Assembly: GCA_963930645.1 (NCBI GenBank)
Contig: OZ005654.1
Location: 35,463,763 to 35,527,762 of the forward strand
Direction of reading: 5' to 3'
From: Salticus scenicus
Taxonomy: Eukaryota; Arthropoda; Arachnida; Araneae; Salticidae
DNA length: 64,000 bases
Part shown: in pieces, positions 22,559 to 34,200 of the stretch
How positions within the stretch are numbered: position 1 is the first letter of the stretch
How the letters are laid out: the number at the start of each line of letters is the position of its first letter
Program-made: the position numbers and the translations under genes
The notes under the pieces: generated by a model
What the model saw: the letters and a program-made list of their open reading frames with translations, nothing else
What the model was told of the DNA's origin: nothing
Database searches by the model: none

Positions 22559-22858
22559 TATATACAGTAGGTGCCGCTTAATGTGATCGCAGATAATGTT
22601 ATCATAATCACAAAGTCCCGAACGCTTGTACATTAACACATGTTAAAAAAAATCATTTTTTGTAATCAGCGCATTCATTTATTGTTATCACTTTCAAGTA
22701 CTATTTTTCATTTCTTTTTTTTTTTTTTTTTTTTCATTCAGTCAACAAAAATTGCAAACTATAAAATCAAAGGGAAGAAAAGAATAGAAGGCCTCTCTGG
22801 ATTTTTTTCCACTGCCCCTTTGCTCATTTTTTCCTCTGCCCATCCAAGCATTTTAGCT

Positions 22859-23870
22859 GTGGAAAGAAAACGCAATGATTTATCTCTTAAGGACAAAATT
22901 GACGTTTTGAAACGCTTTGATAATTTACCCAAGATGAGTCGGAGAAATGCTGCTGCTGCACTAAAAATCTCTCAGCCATTACTCTGTGAAATGATAAAGA
23001 ATTGCGACAAGATTGACAATAAAGTGAAGATGAACGCAAATTTAAACTGTAAGCAAAGATGTACTGGAAAAGATGGAGAAGTCGAATCTGCTTGGAAACT
23101 GTGGTTTGCCAGTGTTAGGCAAAATCATGCGTGTATAAACGGTCCTTTAATGCGGCATAAAGCTGAAGATCTTGCTTCTAAAATGGACAAAGGAAATTTC
23201 GTCGCAACAGACGGGTGGTTTAATTGCTAGCGAAAAAGAGAGAATATTGTGTTCAAACGTACCCATGGAGAAGAAAAAAATGTTGATTTTTCAGCTGCAG
23301 AAAAATGATTTCTGAGAAATGACCGAAAATAATCGCTCATTATTCATCCAACAGCATTTGCAATGCTGATGAAACCACACTTTATTTTCGTGCCTTGCCA
23401 GAACACATGTATCGGTTCAATGTCGTGGGATAAAGTATCTGAGGAAACAATTAGGGACTGTTTCTCGTACGGTGGATTCGTTAAAGCTGACAAAGGTATA
23501 AACATACCGGAATTCGACGAAACAGTACTCGTACCATCAGACATGACTGAAAATTATTTTGCAGAATGAATGTCAATAGATGAGAACGCCCAAGTGACTA
23601 CAACGACTCAGAAAGATGTATGCCGAGTTGTGTCTTGTTCTATCAAAAAAAAAAAAAAAAATGACGATTTTGAAAACATTGTTGAGAATCCTCCAACTGC
23701 TACTGAAATGAGACAGGCTCTCCATGTCTTGAGACTCTGAGTGCAACACAGAGACACTGCAGAAGACTTTCGCAAACATTACAGGTATGAAAGATTTATC
23801 AATAATTTGCTGACACAAAAAACAAGGCAGACAACTTTGGAAGACTTTTTAATTGAGCTATTTTAACAAT
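22859..23870 (+). pseudogene. pogo/Tigger transposase remnant
   Basis: The N-terminal CENP-B-like helix-turn-helix is readable (LSLKDKIDVLKRFDNLPKMS, then AAAALKISQPLLCEMI), followed by a Tc5-type DNA-binding part ending VATDGWFNC and a stop. The catalytic part follows in other frames: NADETTLYFRALPEH (first Asp) from about 23359 and an ADKGINIPEFDE segment near 23480-23525. The region with the second and third catalytic residues is not recognisable, so the copy is dead. CENP-B-related host genes come from this family, but stops and shifts argue against domestication here. Confidence 0.75.
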
Positions 23871-23989
23871 TTGTTCAATATAACATTTAAATGCATCCAG
23901 GCATGAGATTTTTCCGCAGATCCGTGATTTTCCGCTTTTTTGTGATTTTCGTTAATTTCACGGTTTTTTATTTTGTTAAAATCAAACTC

Positions 23990-24420
23990 CAATAACGGAT
24001 CAGTGTTCAAACGCTCCACGAAAAACTTTAATTCTTAATCTTTTTCCATCCAAAATATAAAGGTCAATATTCATTTTAAACGTGCTTTATCATATTCTAT
24101 AACATATAAAAGAACAGAATTATTCAATATTTCTCACTCATGTAATTTTTTTTTTTTTTTTTTTTTCCCCCGTCTCTAACCATCGCCAATCAAACATTCT
24201 GCGGGAAGCCTTTTATTTTTGAATATTTATCCATCCACAACAAAAGTGTCAATATTAGTTTTAAACTTACTTTATGATATTCTAGTTCTAGAACCATAAA
24301 GAAGAAGAATTGTGTTTAATATTTCTCACTCATGAACTACTTTTTAATCCCCCTCCCCCCTTTTTCCAATTTTCCACCAGTCAATGTTTTTAAATGTTGA
24401 TTGCTAGCTCATGTTTTTTT
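23990..24420. repeat. Dispersed about 185-bp tandem repeat, second array
   Basis: Two units beginning near 24035 (ttaatctttttccatcc) and 24220 (gaatatttatccatcc) each contain gtcaatatt, ttctagaacc-like, tttctcactcatg and a C-rich patch, as in 640-1240. The array sits within the Tigger element, so it spread after or with it. Confidence 0.6.
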
Positions 24421-24976
24421 TTTTTTTTTTTACACATGTTTTATTGTGCTCACGTGTTATTCTTTTAGTTTAATTTGTTCACTTTTAAAATATTTTGTAT
24501 AGTTTTTTCCTGTGAGCATTATTTTTCCATTTGAAATAAATTTTATGAACACATTTGTATAGTTTTCCCCGCATGCGTTATTTGTCATTTGAAATTAATT
24601 TATGCGTGTTTCCTTTTTTTTTTCCTGCACTCTCATGCCTGTGGATCATTGTCTTTTATTAGTAGCTTCACAAATAAATGTTACGTATGTAGTAAAATAA
24701 AAATTTTGTATTGTTGATACTTTTCAGTTATTGTTATCAAATAGTATCTGTCCCAAAGTGATTACATTAAGCGGCACCTACTGTACATACATATATTGAA
24801 TGTTAGTTAATATAATCTTAGTACATTGCAACTTAAAAATCTGCATAAAATCATTTAACATTATAGTTTCCATTTTTCACATAGGGTTTTTGACAGTTTA
24901 AACGAGTTTTTGACGCATGTCTTGTCAAAAAACAACTATATTTTTAAAGTATCACATAATTAAGTTTAACATATAC

Positions 24977-25964
24977 CAGGGCCCGAAATTTCAACTCAGA
25001 TTACACTCAGCAAAAAAATTTTTTACTCGTCATAAATTAGAGTTGTCATTTTTTTTACGCATTTTGGGTTTTTAATTTTTCCTGACTATTTTAAATTCTT
25101 TTACAAATATGCCTAAAATTATAAAAATTAAAAGTGTGTCGTATATCATCATGTCTCATAGTCATCTATAATTAAAAATCCTTATAATGTATTGTATTTG
25201 AGATTTGAAAAACATTAAAATTTCTAATAACATAAATGAAAAGATTCATTAAAGGAAAAAAAGAAGAAAAATCTCTTTGTCAAACAATATCCTGTGAAAA
25301 TCTTTTTATTTTGAAAGATTAAGCTTCCTTATTTACCTATTTATTTATTTAATTTTTTACATCAGAAATGTCTTTTTTATTTGTTTTATTTTTGTAATCA
25401 GATGGAATGTCGATGTGTATGTTCTTCATTGTCATTTAAAATAACATTTTGAAATAACTTTTTCAATAAAATCGTTGCTTACAAATCATTACAAGCGCAA
25501 ACCCTTGGCTTTTCAGTGAAAAACTGGAAAATGTGAACTGTTTTTTGGTAATTATTCAACAAAATAAAAATAAGCAGTATCTTTAAAAGGGCTCGGACTC
25601 ATTTTCAAGCACCAATATTGCATAGTCAAACTTTCGCATTTCTCTTCTCACTCTGCTTGGAGAAATCAGAGCAGGAGAAACAAAACTGCCGAAGAGATTA
25701 AAACTTTATGCATGCACATCATTTTTCCTTTCCTAGACTGGGACGATCGTCGGACAGTGCACACAGACTCGGCATTCCGAGAAGAGGAAAAGGAGAGGTT
25801 AAATATGAGGTTATGAGATCACAAGATTTTGCCATATTTACAGCTATAAAAAAATGTTTTCTGTCACTGTATCGTGTAAAAATTCTATCTATAACTTGGC
25901 CGAATTTTTACTCGCCACAGTAAAAATTCCACTCGCCGCTGTCGAGTGGAACTTTCGCGCCCTG
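24977..25964. mobile_element. CAGGGCCCG-ended non-autonomous transposon, copy 2
   Basis: Termini and length match the copy at 10127-11163 in the same orientation. Flanks are CATATAC on both sides (24970-24976, 25965-25971). No shared coding frame. Confidence 0.85.
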
Positions 25965-26329
25965 CATATACTATATTAAGCATAGTTATGAATTTTGTAT
26001 CACAGGATATTTTGAATGAACATAGAAATAATTCATAATGAAATTTTAAAAGCCTAAAGTTTTGTTTTTTTGTATTAATCAAAATGTTGTAACATTGTGT
26101 TTTTCAAGGAACATCAATCTATTTACTTTTTAAAAAATCTTTATAAACTATATTTTGTTAAACAAAGTTTTTATATGACAAATTATAAATATAGGTTTTT
26201 GACATGATGGTTTAAACCGTCAAAAACTGTCACGTGTCAAAAACCTGCCAACCCTGATGTAAAGACAATGTAAAATTATTATTATGAAAACAAATGTCGA
26301 CCTTATTTAGGTGTATATCATCCGATAGT

Positions 26330-27290
26330 TGGAGTTGCTATTAGGATTTTTCACAAGCCTATATCTCAGAATCTGATGAATAAAATTGCACCGAACTCTA
26401 TATATATGAAATTTTTATTGTAAGAAGCTATGGTTAAACTTTTGTACAATTTAAGCAGTAAGTGATGCTATTATATAGAATGAAATAGAAGAAAGTTTTG
26501 TGATGGCCACAACATATTAGTTTTCCTATGAAAATAACTCTTTCGACTGTGATTATATTAGTACATAGTAACAAGCAAAAGTAAAGGGAGTTGCAAAAAA
26601 TACTTATTGTGTGGTATGCATACTTATAACTGAATCTTTTTTTTTTTTTTTTTCTTTAAGAGTATTTGGATTTTGCGTTCTTAAAGAGATTCTCTACTTA
26701 ACGTTGCCAGAAACCGAAGCCAGTGTTACCTATGGAGAATTTTGCCCCGCTATATCTTATTAATTAATGCATATTTTTAAATTCCGTTTTCGCATTTACA
26801 ACTGTTACGCAGATTATCGCTTTGATTTTTTTTTTTTTAAAGCTTAAAAATGCAAAGTTATCAAACACTGCAATACAAAAAAATGCACAAATACCCAGAA
26901 CAACCCACAAAAAGCTAGGTGGGTTGGGTTTTTGCCGGCCCTGGTAATTATCCGTAAAAGAAAAAGCAGGAATAAAAGAATCATTTCTCTTAATTTTTAC
27001 AAATGAATTTCTCCTTCTATTCTTAGTATAGTAATTGCAAATTGAATTTTAAACTACTGGAATAATATTTGTGTATCCACTATATACTTGACTAAATTAA
27101 ATATTTTTCTTTGATTAGTTGACTCAGTTAATTTAGAAGGGTGCAGCAATGACTGAGTTTATAAAAATAGGTGGTATTTGTAGGAGAAAAAAGAAACAGA
27201 TAATGCCCATTTTATTATTTTAAGTTTTGGTAATCTGTTCTATTGTCAGTATTTTATGGATAGTATTCTTGCTTCAACATAACATCACAG
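26330..27290. other. Repeat fragments, no gene
   Basis: 26330-26520 ends gaaatagaagaaagttttgt and matches, inverted, 62120-62160, so it belongs to the GAAAGTA repeat family. 26680-26850 is a half copy of the TTAA element at 19542. No coding exon was found. Confidence 0.5.
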
Positions 27291-28025
27291 GTCACCAGGG
27301 TTTAAACTGCCATTAGTTTTTTTAGCATTTTGCTAAAAGGTATCATATTTTGCTAAAACATGTTGGTCAGAATTTCGCTAAAAAGCTAAAACTGGATAAC
27401 TGTATAAAATATCTCTATATAATAACTCGGATTTTTTTTTTTTTTTTTTTATTTGCAGGCAAAAACTATTAAAGGACAGAAATGTTTGGGAATCATTATT
27501 TATATAGTAATTTGGATTTATTTTTAATTTTTAATGATTGAATTAAAATGCAAAAATATTTAAAAGTATGTCAGAATTCAGAATTTGCTTCATAGAAACA
27601 TTCTTAGCACTAGTATTTCACGATTATCTACCACAACACTTTATTTAATTTTTAAATTGCTTTTTCATTTTACACATATGATATGAGTACCTCTTTTTCT
27701 ATTGTTAAAATCAAATCATAGTTTCCCTGATTCATATTTTTAAAGTCACAAATATGGATGCTTGGTTAAAATCATCAATAAACAAAAGGAATAAAAAACA
27801 AAACTGAGAATAACAAAGCTAACAAGGAACATAGTGTCCGGCTGCAATTTTAATGAAACTTTAATTTCTGATAGAGAGCATGTACCAAATATTTTTGATC
27901 ATAGAAATTTTTGCTATTGTCCATGTTTTCTATATTTATAGAATTTTTAAAATGTTAAAAACCACATCAGCCACATATCAACAGTAAGCTCCGCCTTTGG
28001 GTGTGACTTAAAAATACTAAATGAT

Positions 28026-29551
28026 AAAGGTGGAAATTAAGAAATTTGGTTGGTGGCCACTGGCCACTAGCCTTCATTTTTTTAGTGGCCACTTTTAAAA
28101 AGTTAGTGGCCACTGGCCACTCGCTGATAAAAGTAAAAGTAAAATAGAATTTTCTTTTCATTAATTTTTTCAATGTTCAGTCTCGACAAATCATTAAGAA
28201 AATAATTAAGGTAGTCAACTTTTTGAAACTCATCCACAATAATACATTTCTGATAAATTTTAATAAATGAAATAGGAATAGATTTACATAATTTATACTA
28301 TGAATGTAAGAAAATACTATTCAATACAAAATTCATATGTTTAAAATGCTCTTTTGGTTATATTATTTTATAACAAAAATTCTGACACCCCAAAACGTGT
28401 AGATCCGTCAAAAAACGGAGGTCGAAAATTTTCGCGAATCCAATACTTTCTCTATATTACATATAGAAGAAAGTAAAAAATAGTTCATATGCAATAACAA
28501 ATATTAAATAATATGTAGTAAATAAATAAAATATTCAATAAATTATGCATTTTTCTGATTAAGAACTAAAAATATACATACATATATACGATTTTTTTTT
28601 TTTTTTTTTTTTTTTAATAACAGAAAACGTACTTACCTTTTTCCGAAAAAAGATGTTATTTTTACAGAATTATCTGTAGCTCCACGTTTACTACCACTAC
28701 GGTTGCTTTGTGATTCAGGATTTTTTTTAAATCTCTTCATATTAAAGCAATAAATCCAAAATTTATATTACTATATAAAGCTTGTTTTAAAGATTGAAAT
28801 TTCGAGAAACCACGCGTATGACTGAATGCGATACGGCCGTTGGGAATGGATAGAAATGCCAAGTTTGAAAAGAAAGTGGTATAAAATAACAAAGAAAATG
28901 CGTCAAATGACGTTTTTAATTTTTCTGCGAACGTAATACAATTGGAGTTTCAGCCGATTGATTATCTCACGAGCTTCCTTTTCGTCTCTGTCTCCCGAAA
29001 GTCGGCCGGAACTCTCATTTTGACATTTTTTAAAAATCAAAATCTAATACTTTTATAGAAAAATGGAAAAAAGCCATACGTTTTTCTAGTATATGAATAA
29101 GACTACCTGCCAATTTCCAGTGTTTACTGTTAAAATTGACTTCCGAAAATGTCTGTAAGTGGCGATGTTAGATTTGAGAAAGCCTGAATTCGAGGCGCAC
29201 GGCGCGTTTATTGCGAAAACGCCGCCGCGCGATCCAAGTTTGCATTGGAATGGGGTATTCTATAAAGAATGGGTAGAAGAATTTTAAGTGTTTACTATTA
29301 AAATTGACTTCCAAAATATGTTTGCAAGTGGCGAGGTTAGATTTTAGAACAGCCTGAATTCTTTGCGCGGCGCGTTTACCGCGAAAAAGCTGCCGCGCGA
29401 TCCAAGTTTGCCGTGGAATGGGGTATATTTTATAAAGAATGGGTAGAAGATAAGTGGCCACTGCAGTGGCGACCAAAGGCAATTTCTTTAGTCGCCACTT
29501 TTAAAAATCTAGTCGCCATGTGGCGAGTGGCGACCGCTAATTTCCAGCTTT
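28026..29551. mobile_element. Transposon with 10-bp target duplication (MULE-like?), nested
   Basis: Ends AAAGGTGGAAATTA and, inverted, AAAGCTGGAAATTA are flanked by ACTAAATGAT on both sides (28016-28025, 29552-29561). A 9-11 bp duplication suggests a Mutator-like element. The interior has ggccact/agtggc-rich subterminal repeats, a fragment of the GAAAGTA repeat (28375-28475) and a duplicated 165-bp block (29118-29450). No transposase was recognised. Confidence 0.75.
29118..29450. repeat. Internal tandem duplication, about 168-bp unit
   Basis: Two copies of a block starting agtgtttact and running through aaaattgacttcc, agtggcga, a GC-rich gcgcg core and aagaatgggtagaag lie in tandem. The GC-rich core (gccgcgcgatccaagttt) contrasts with the AT-rich surroundings. 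Confidence 0.7.
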
Positions 29552-29899
29552 ACTAAATGATTTAGCATAATGATTTTGCGCTTTCATGTTTAAGTTACAA
29601 ATGAAAATTTACACTACTGAAAATTATTTCAACTGAATTATTCATTTGAGTATTCACTTCCTGTATAAAATACAAATTTTTCGCATATTTTTGAGTAAAA
29701 TTTGATAGCATATCAAATATGAAAGAAACGCCTCTCTCTCATTGAAATCCGAGCCGGACACTTGGGTGATGTTCCTTGTAAGTAAAAGAAATCAATGGTA
29801 TCCAAAGAATTAATTAACTTTCGAAAAAGCTAGAATAGTGCTTGCCTATTTTCGCTAAAATGCTAAAGTAATTTTTTTGCCAGGTTAAACCCTGCAGGT

Positions 29900-31020
29900 C
29901 ATACTATGAGTTTTGGTTGGTAATGACGCAGATAACACAGAAAATTATACTTCTAGAATCATATTAATTTGCCACCTACACTAAACTGATTTTACTGTCT
30001 ATGTAAAGTTTTAAATATATGTTAAAATAATAGCTCCTGGATTATGACTAATCACACCATATTCCTTAACTGAAGTAAATGTAGAATTTGAATTTCTAAT
30101 CATTTTAAAGAAGACCAATAACTACATTTTATCATGGAATTCTATTAAAATTTAAGTTAAAGAAATCTTCTATTCCTCAAGATGTTTTCTCAAAACAAGC
30201 CTCACTTGCCAATAAAGAGATGTATTCCATCAACCTCTAACAGAATATTTTTATGCTTTCTGCAATAACTTTCGTTTGTGTAAATCTAGAATAGTTCTTA
30301 AATACAAGACGAGTTTGTGCAATATAAATTTGTGTTTAAAATTGTTTTTCAAATTTAAATAGACTTATAAATTTTGCCTCCCACATGCATGGGCATGGCA
30401 GGCCTAAGGCATAAATCCAACTCTGGCTGGGCGATTGATTGCTTTATAAAAGTAGGAGCAGCTCATAATTATATACAATTGTTGTTCGATTTGCCTGATC
30501 AATCGTATATAGCCAGTACCGAAAATCTATAGTGGGTCAAAATGGCTTAGAATAGAATGTGTTCTTATAGTCGATGAAAACCCTAATCAGTTTTAAATAT
30601 CTTTTAAATTTTAGTTCCTTTTCAAATTTTAATCACCTCCATCAATCAAATTTTAATCATCTGAACAAAATTGGCATCCCTGAAATACCAGCGCACCTAT
30701 TAGGCCTTTATCATGAAATTTTATTAAAATTTGAGCTAAAGGAATTGTCTTTTGTTTCTTAAGATGTTTTCTGAAAACAAGTGTCATGTGCTTAGAAAGA
30801 AATCCAATCTCATAGATTTGCTCGATGAGGGGAAAAAATACAAAAAAAATTTAATATGTTTTTAGAAAATTTTGATTAATTTTAATTACTGTGGATCTGC
30901 CACATTGAATGTGCAGGGATAAATATAAATTATTATTTATTTATTTATTTCAATTTCTTTATTTTAGTTATATTTGAATGTATTGTTTAATGTTTTGGGG
31001 TATTTAATATAAAATTCTGA
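29900..31020. other. AT-rich sequence upstream of the first recognised FBXW7 exon
   Basis: A diverged direct duplication is visible: an attctattaaaatttaagtt ... aagatgttttct segment near 30140-30190 resembles 30720-30770. A 62-codon open frame at 30574-30762 overlaps it and is not recognisable. No FBXW7 start exon was identified. Confidence 0.4.
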
Positions 31021-31026
31021 TTTTAG

Positions 31027-31272
31027 GTGACTAAGCCGTTTATGATTAGAAAATCAAGTTTGGGTATTTTAAAAATTAAACCTGTAGGACATGTTGAAGA
31101 TGTAGTTAGTGACCATGAATTTGGGTCACCTATTTACATTGAAAAGCTTGAAGAGGCGGAAGAAAATATGGATGATAGCCTATCTGATGATGCTGCGGCA
31201 TACAATGACAATTTCTATAATGAAGATGATGACCACTATGAAGATGAACAATACAGCAGTGAAAATGGTGTT
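31027..31272 (+). CDS. FBXW7: FBXW7 exon, acidic N-terminal region
   Basis: The exon is 82 codons, phase 0 at both ends, from acceptor ttttag to donor gtaagt. It encodes VTKPFMIRKSSLGILKIKP followed by a strongly acidic stretch rich in Asp, Glu, Tyr and Asn. The open frame extends to the acceptor, so an upstream exon probably supplies the start; the internal Met at codon 6 is a weaker alternative start. The N-terminus differs between FBXW7 isoforms and phyla, so the assignment rests on frame continuity with the next exon. Confidence 0.75.
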
Positions 31273-34200
31273 GTAAGTATACTTAATTTTAATTACAAGT
31301 AACTATTTTCATAAGTCTGTCAAAAGTTTTGGACATTTCAGTTTGTCTTACCTGAGTTAAATTATACTGTTGCATCTGAAAATGTTCTTTGAAGTCAACC
31401 CTTATATAGAGAAAGAATTTTGTAGAAATTCTTTCAAAGAGGCTTAGTAAATTGATAAAATAGCTAATTTTCCCTTTAAAATGCATTGAAAAGCTCCAAT
31501 AAGGCAGGTAATGGATTTGGCACCAAATTTGGCAACTTTTTCCTTCCTTGGTGACCTTGGTGAGAAAATCTTTATTATCGATATACCAAATATGGAAGCT
31601 ATAATCTCATTGGCTAACCACTTTCTCGAATTTTCTACACGGGTATATAAGGAGCTGTTTTTCGCCAAGGCAGTTCAGTTCTCAGTCAGCTTCCACCAAT
31701 GTTGCATTGCTATTGAGAGAGCTTTGAGCCTCTTTGAATGAGCCTTGCTTCAAGTGTTATTGCTGTACAGTTTGTACTGTGGATTTGCTATCGACGACTG
31801 TTGTTTAAGCTGTGTTTACTGGTTGAAATTAAGCTGATACTTGGTTTATAAACCTGTATATTTCTGGAATTTTCTGTAAATAAACTACTGAACTTTTGTA
31901 AATTTCGCCTTTCATTCTCGGACAACTCATGAACCCCCAAGTACGCAACAATATTATCCAGTAATAAATATATGCATTACTAACTGGCAATTATATGAAC
32001 TTATTTTTTAAACTTCACAACCTTGTATTAACTTTTGGTAAGAAGTAACTTTTTTAAATAAAAGAACAATAAATAAAAGGATTATAATCTTTACGAACCA
32101 ATACTTAAGAAAAGTATTAACTTAAAAGTTAATGGAACACGTTGGCCTTATTTTAATTATTGTTACAAAAACGAACAGAAAAAATAACGAGAGTTAAGGT
32201 ACGAAATGTTTTAATTAACAAAAATAATCTTTAAAAATTTAATACAAATTTTTAGTATACAAACATAAAAATATTTTTAAACAACAACGTATCAATGAAT
32301 CCACAAAGTAATACCCAAATGGGTTTTTTAGAATATGTTGTTAAACTATAATAATATGAAATCAAGGGGGAAAATTAAAAATTAGTTAAAAAAGAACATT
32401 AAGGGCTGTTATATCATAATTTCACCACTTATTCATACTAATTCATGCTTTTCAAAAGTTGATACCTGAAATTCACGGTATTTTTGCAGTCAGTTACCAA
32501 AATATTCAATTATTTGACTGCTAATCAATAAAATCTATGTCCTTTTCGAAGCTGAATCCCCAAATACTGAAAATCTTTGCCACTAATTGAGGAAATTCGG
32601 ACTTTCTTCAAAGCTGAATCCCAAATTATGCAATACTTTTGCAACCGAAATCAAAAATACTGGATTATTTCACCATCAATTGTCAAAAATTTATATTAAT
32701 CACAACTAACCTATTTTCCTGCTAATCAACAATAATCACGCTTTTTTTTTTAAAAGCTGATTCTTGAAATACACGAATGTTATGCGGTCGATTGCAGAAA
32801 CACGTTATTATTTAGCTACTAATAGATGAAAATCTCATTCATTTGAAAGCTGAATCCCAAATACTCAACTATTTTGTCGCTAATCAATGAAATTTGCACT
32901 TTTATTTTCAAAGCTGAATCTCTAAATACAAAATAATTTTGCCGTAGATTTCTGAAATATAAAATCATTTCACCGCTAATTGTCAAAAATTTATGTTTAA
33001 TATACTATTTAGTTGCTAATCGACAAAGGTTGTGATTTTTTTTTTTTTTGAAAGCTGATTTTTGTAAATCACTATATGTTTGTAGCCGATAGTGAAAATC
33101 ATTTCGCCAATAATTAACACGTTCGCTGCCGATCTCACGTGACTAATATTTGAAACGGCATTTTATTCCTTTAACCTGCCGATTATGTTTGGCGTATTTC
33201 ACAAGAGCGCTACATCGCCAGATGTTATGGTCTTTGTATTTACCTTTGCTTGTTTGCGTGATGTGTTACGTCAAACGTATGAAAATTCGTATGCTCGGTA
33301 AAAGCAAACTCTGTTGTTAATGAGTAATAAGTTAAATTTCCATAGCAAATAGTTTTGTTAGACCGTCACCAATTGCCTATTGCGCAGCACTAGTGTGATG
33401 TAAAATCTAACCAACCATCTATTTTGAAATATGAATATCTCTGATGTTTGTGTTAGTGTTGTTTGGCTGGTTGAATAGTGTTGGAATTTAAGGTTGGTTG
33501 AGTTTTACGTCGCCCTATGCTGCACAATGGGTAATTAGCGACCGTCTGAGCTACCCCTCGAGGTGGTCTGGAAACATACCATCAAAATTTTGATCCTTCA
33601 CGAAAGGGAAGTTAGAATTTAAGAGGTACTTTTGAATTTTAGAGGCATATTTTTGAATTTCATGCCAATACTGATTGCTACAGTACAAAACTTTGCATAT
33701 TTTTTAATCTCATGCATTTTGGGATAGTGGTATAGATCAGAGGATAAACAGATCAGAGCACCATTATTATAGAGAGCCGTTAAAATTTGATATAATTATT
33801 TAGTTGAGGATGTATTTTTTTCATTTCTAACAAATGAGGAGTATAAATAAAATATTAATGATAAATCATTTACATTATACAATTTTTGAAAATGTAGAAA
33901 AATACCTTTAAATAAAGGTTGTCCCCAGAAACTGTAGTGTCACTTCGTTCACATCGATTAACAGCATTTTGGTGTACAACTTCGTGTTAGCTTGGTGGTA
34001 CTTTAACATTTAGTATAACTGTATGATCTAAGTTTTATTCTATTATTTGTGATTAGTAATGAATTCGTAATTATTTCATAATTCTTTTTTATTCTATTTT
34101 ATGAAACTTTTCCTTTTGTTCTGCGTTTTTTTATTTTTTTTTAAATATATTTTTTCTCCCGATGTATTTCTTTGTTAGGTTAGATCGCCGGTGTTCGATC

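Larger units (their letters stand above)
22565..24783 (+). mobile_element. pogo/Tigger-type element, internally deleted
   Basis: Termini CAGTAGGTGCCGCTTAATGT and, as reverse complement, CAGTAGGTGCCGCTTAATGT are flanked by TA. Between them is a broken pogo-family transposase (22859-23870) and an unrelated about 185-bp tandem repeat (23990-24420). The termini are still nearly perfect although the gene is not. Confidence 0.85.
17921..26256. mobile_element. Composite element with CAGGGTTGG termini and many nested insertions
   Basis: The left end CAGGGTTGGG and the right end (reverse complement CAGGGTTGGCAGG) both lead into TTTTTGACA-type and TTTAAAC repeats. Flanks gtgtaaag and atgtaaag match at 7 of 8 bases, as expected for a hAT duplication. 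Inside lie a SINE, a TTAA element, two pogo-like elements, a CAGGGCCCG element, and a further internal copy of the terminus starting at 19205. The latter suggests two related elements may overlap, so the single-element reading is tentative. Confidence 0.5.
27823..29778. mobile_element. TAA-flanked (PIF/Harbinger-type) MITE, nested
   Basis: Ends CAAGGAACATAGTGTCCGGC and, inverted, CAAGGAACATCACCCAAGTG then TCCGGC. TAA is present on both sides (27820-27822, 29779-29781). The related hAT copy at 39815-41684 has a single TAA at this place and lacks the insert, giving an empty site. A 3-bp TAA duplication fits PIF/Harbinger. Confidence 0.8.
27296..29894 (-). mobile_element. hAT-like non-autonomous element, copy 1 (with two nested insertions)
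   Basis: Termini CAGGGTTTAAACTGCC and, reverse complement of the right end, CAGGGTTTAACCTGGC. Flanks caggtcac and caggtcat form an 8-base duplication with one mismatch. Homologous in opposite orientation to 39815-41684. It contains a TAA-flanked element (27823-29778), which itself contains another (28026-29551). Confidence 0.85.

Noticed and set aside
23363..23569. A separate domesticated pogo (CENP-B-like) gene
   Set aside because: The frame is a fragment of the catalytic domain, with stops and shifts around it, and terminal repeats still present.
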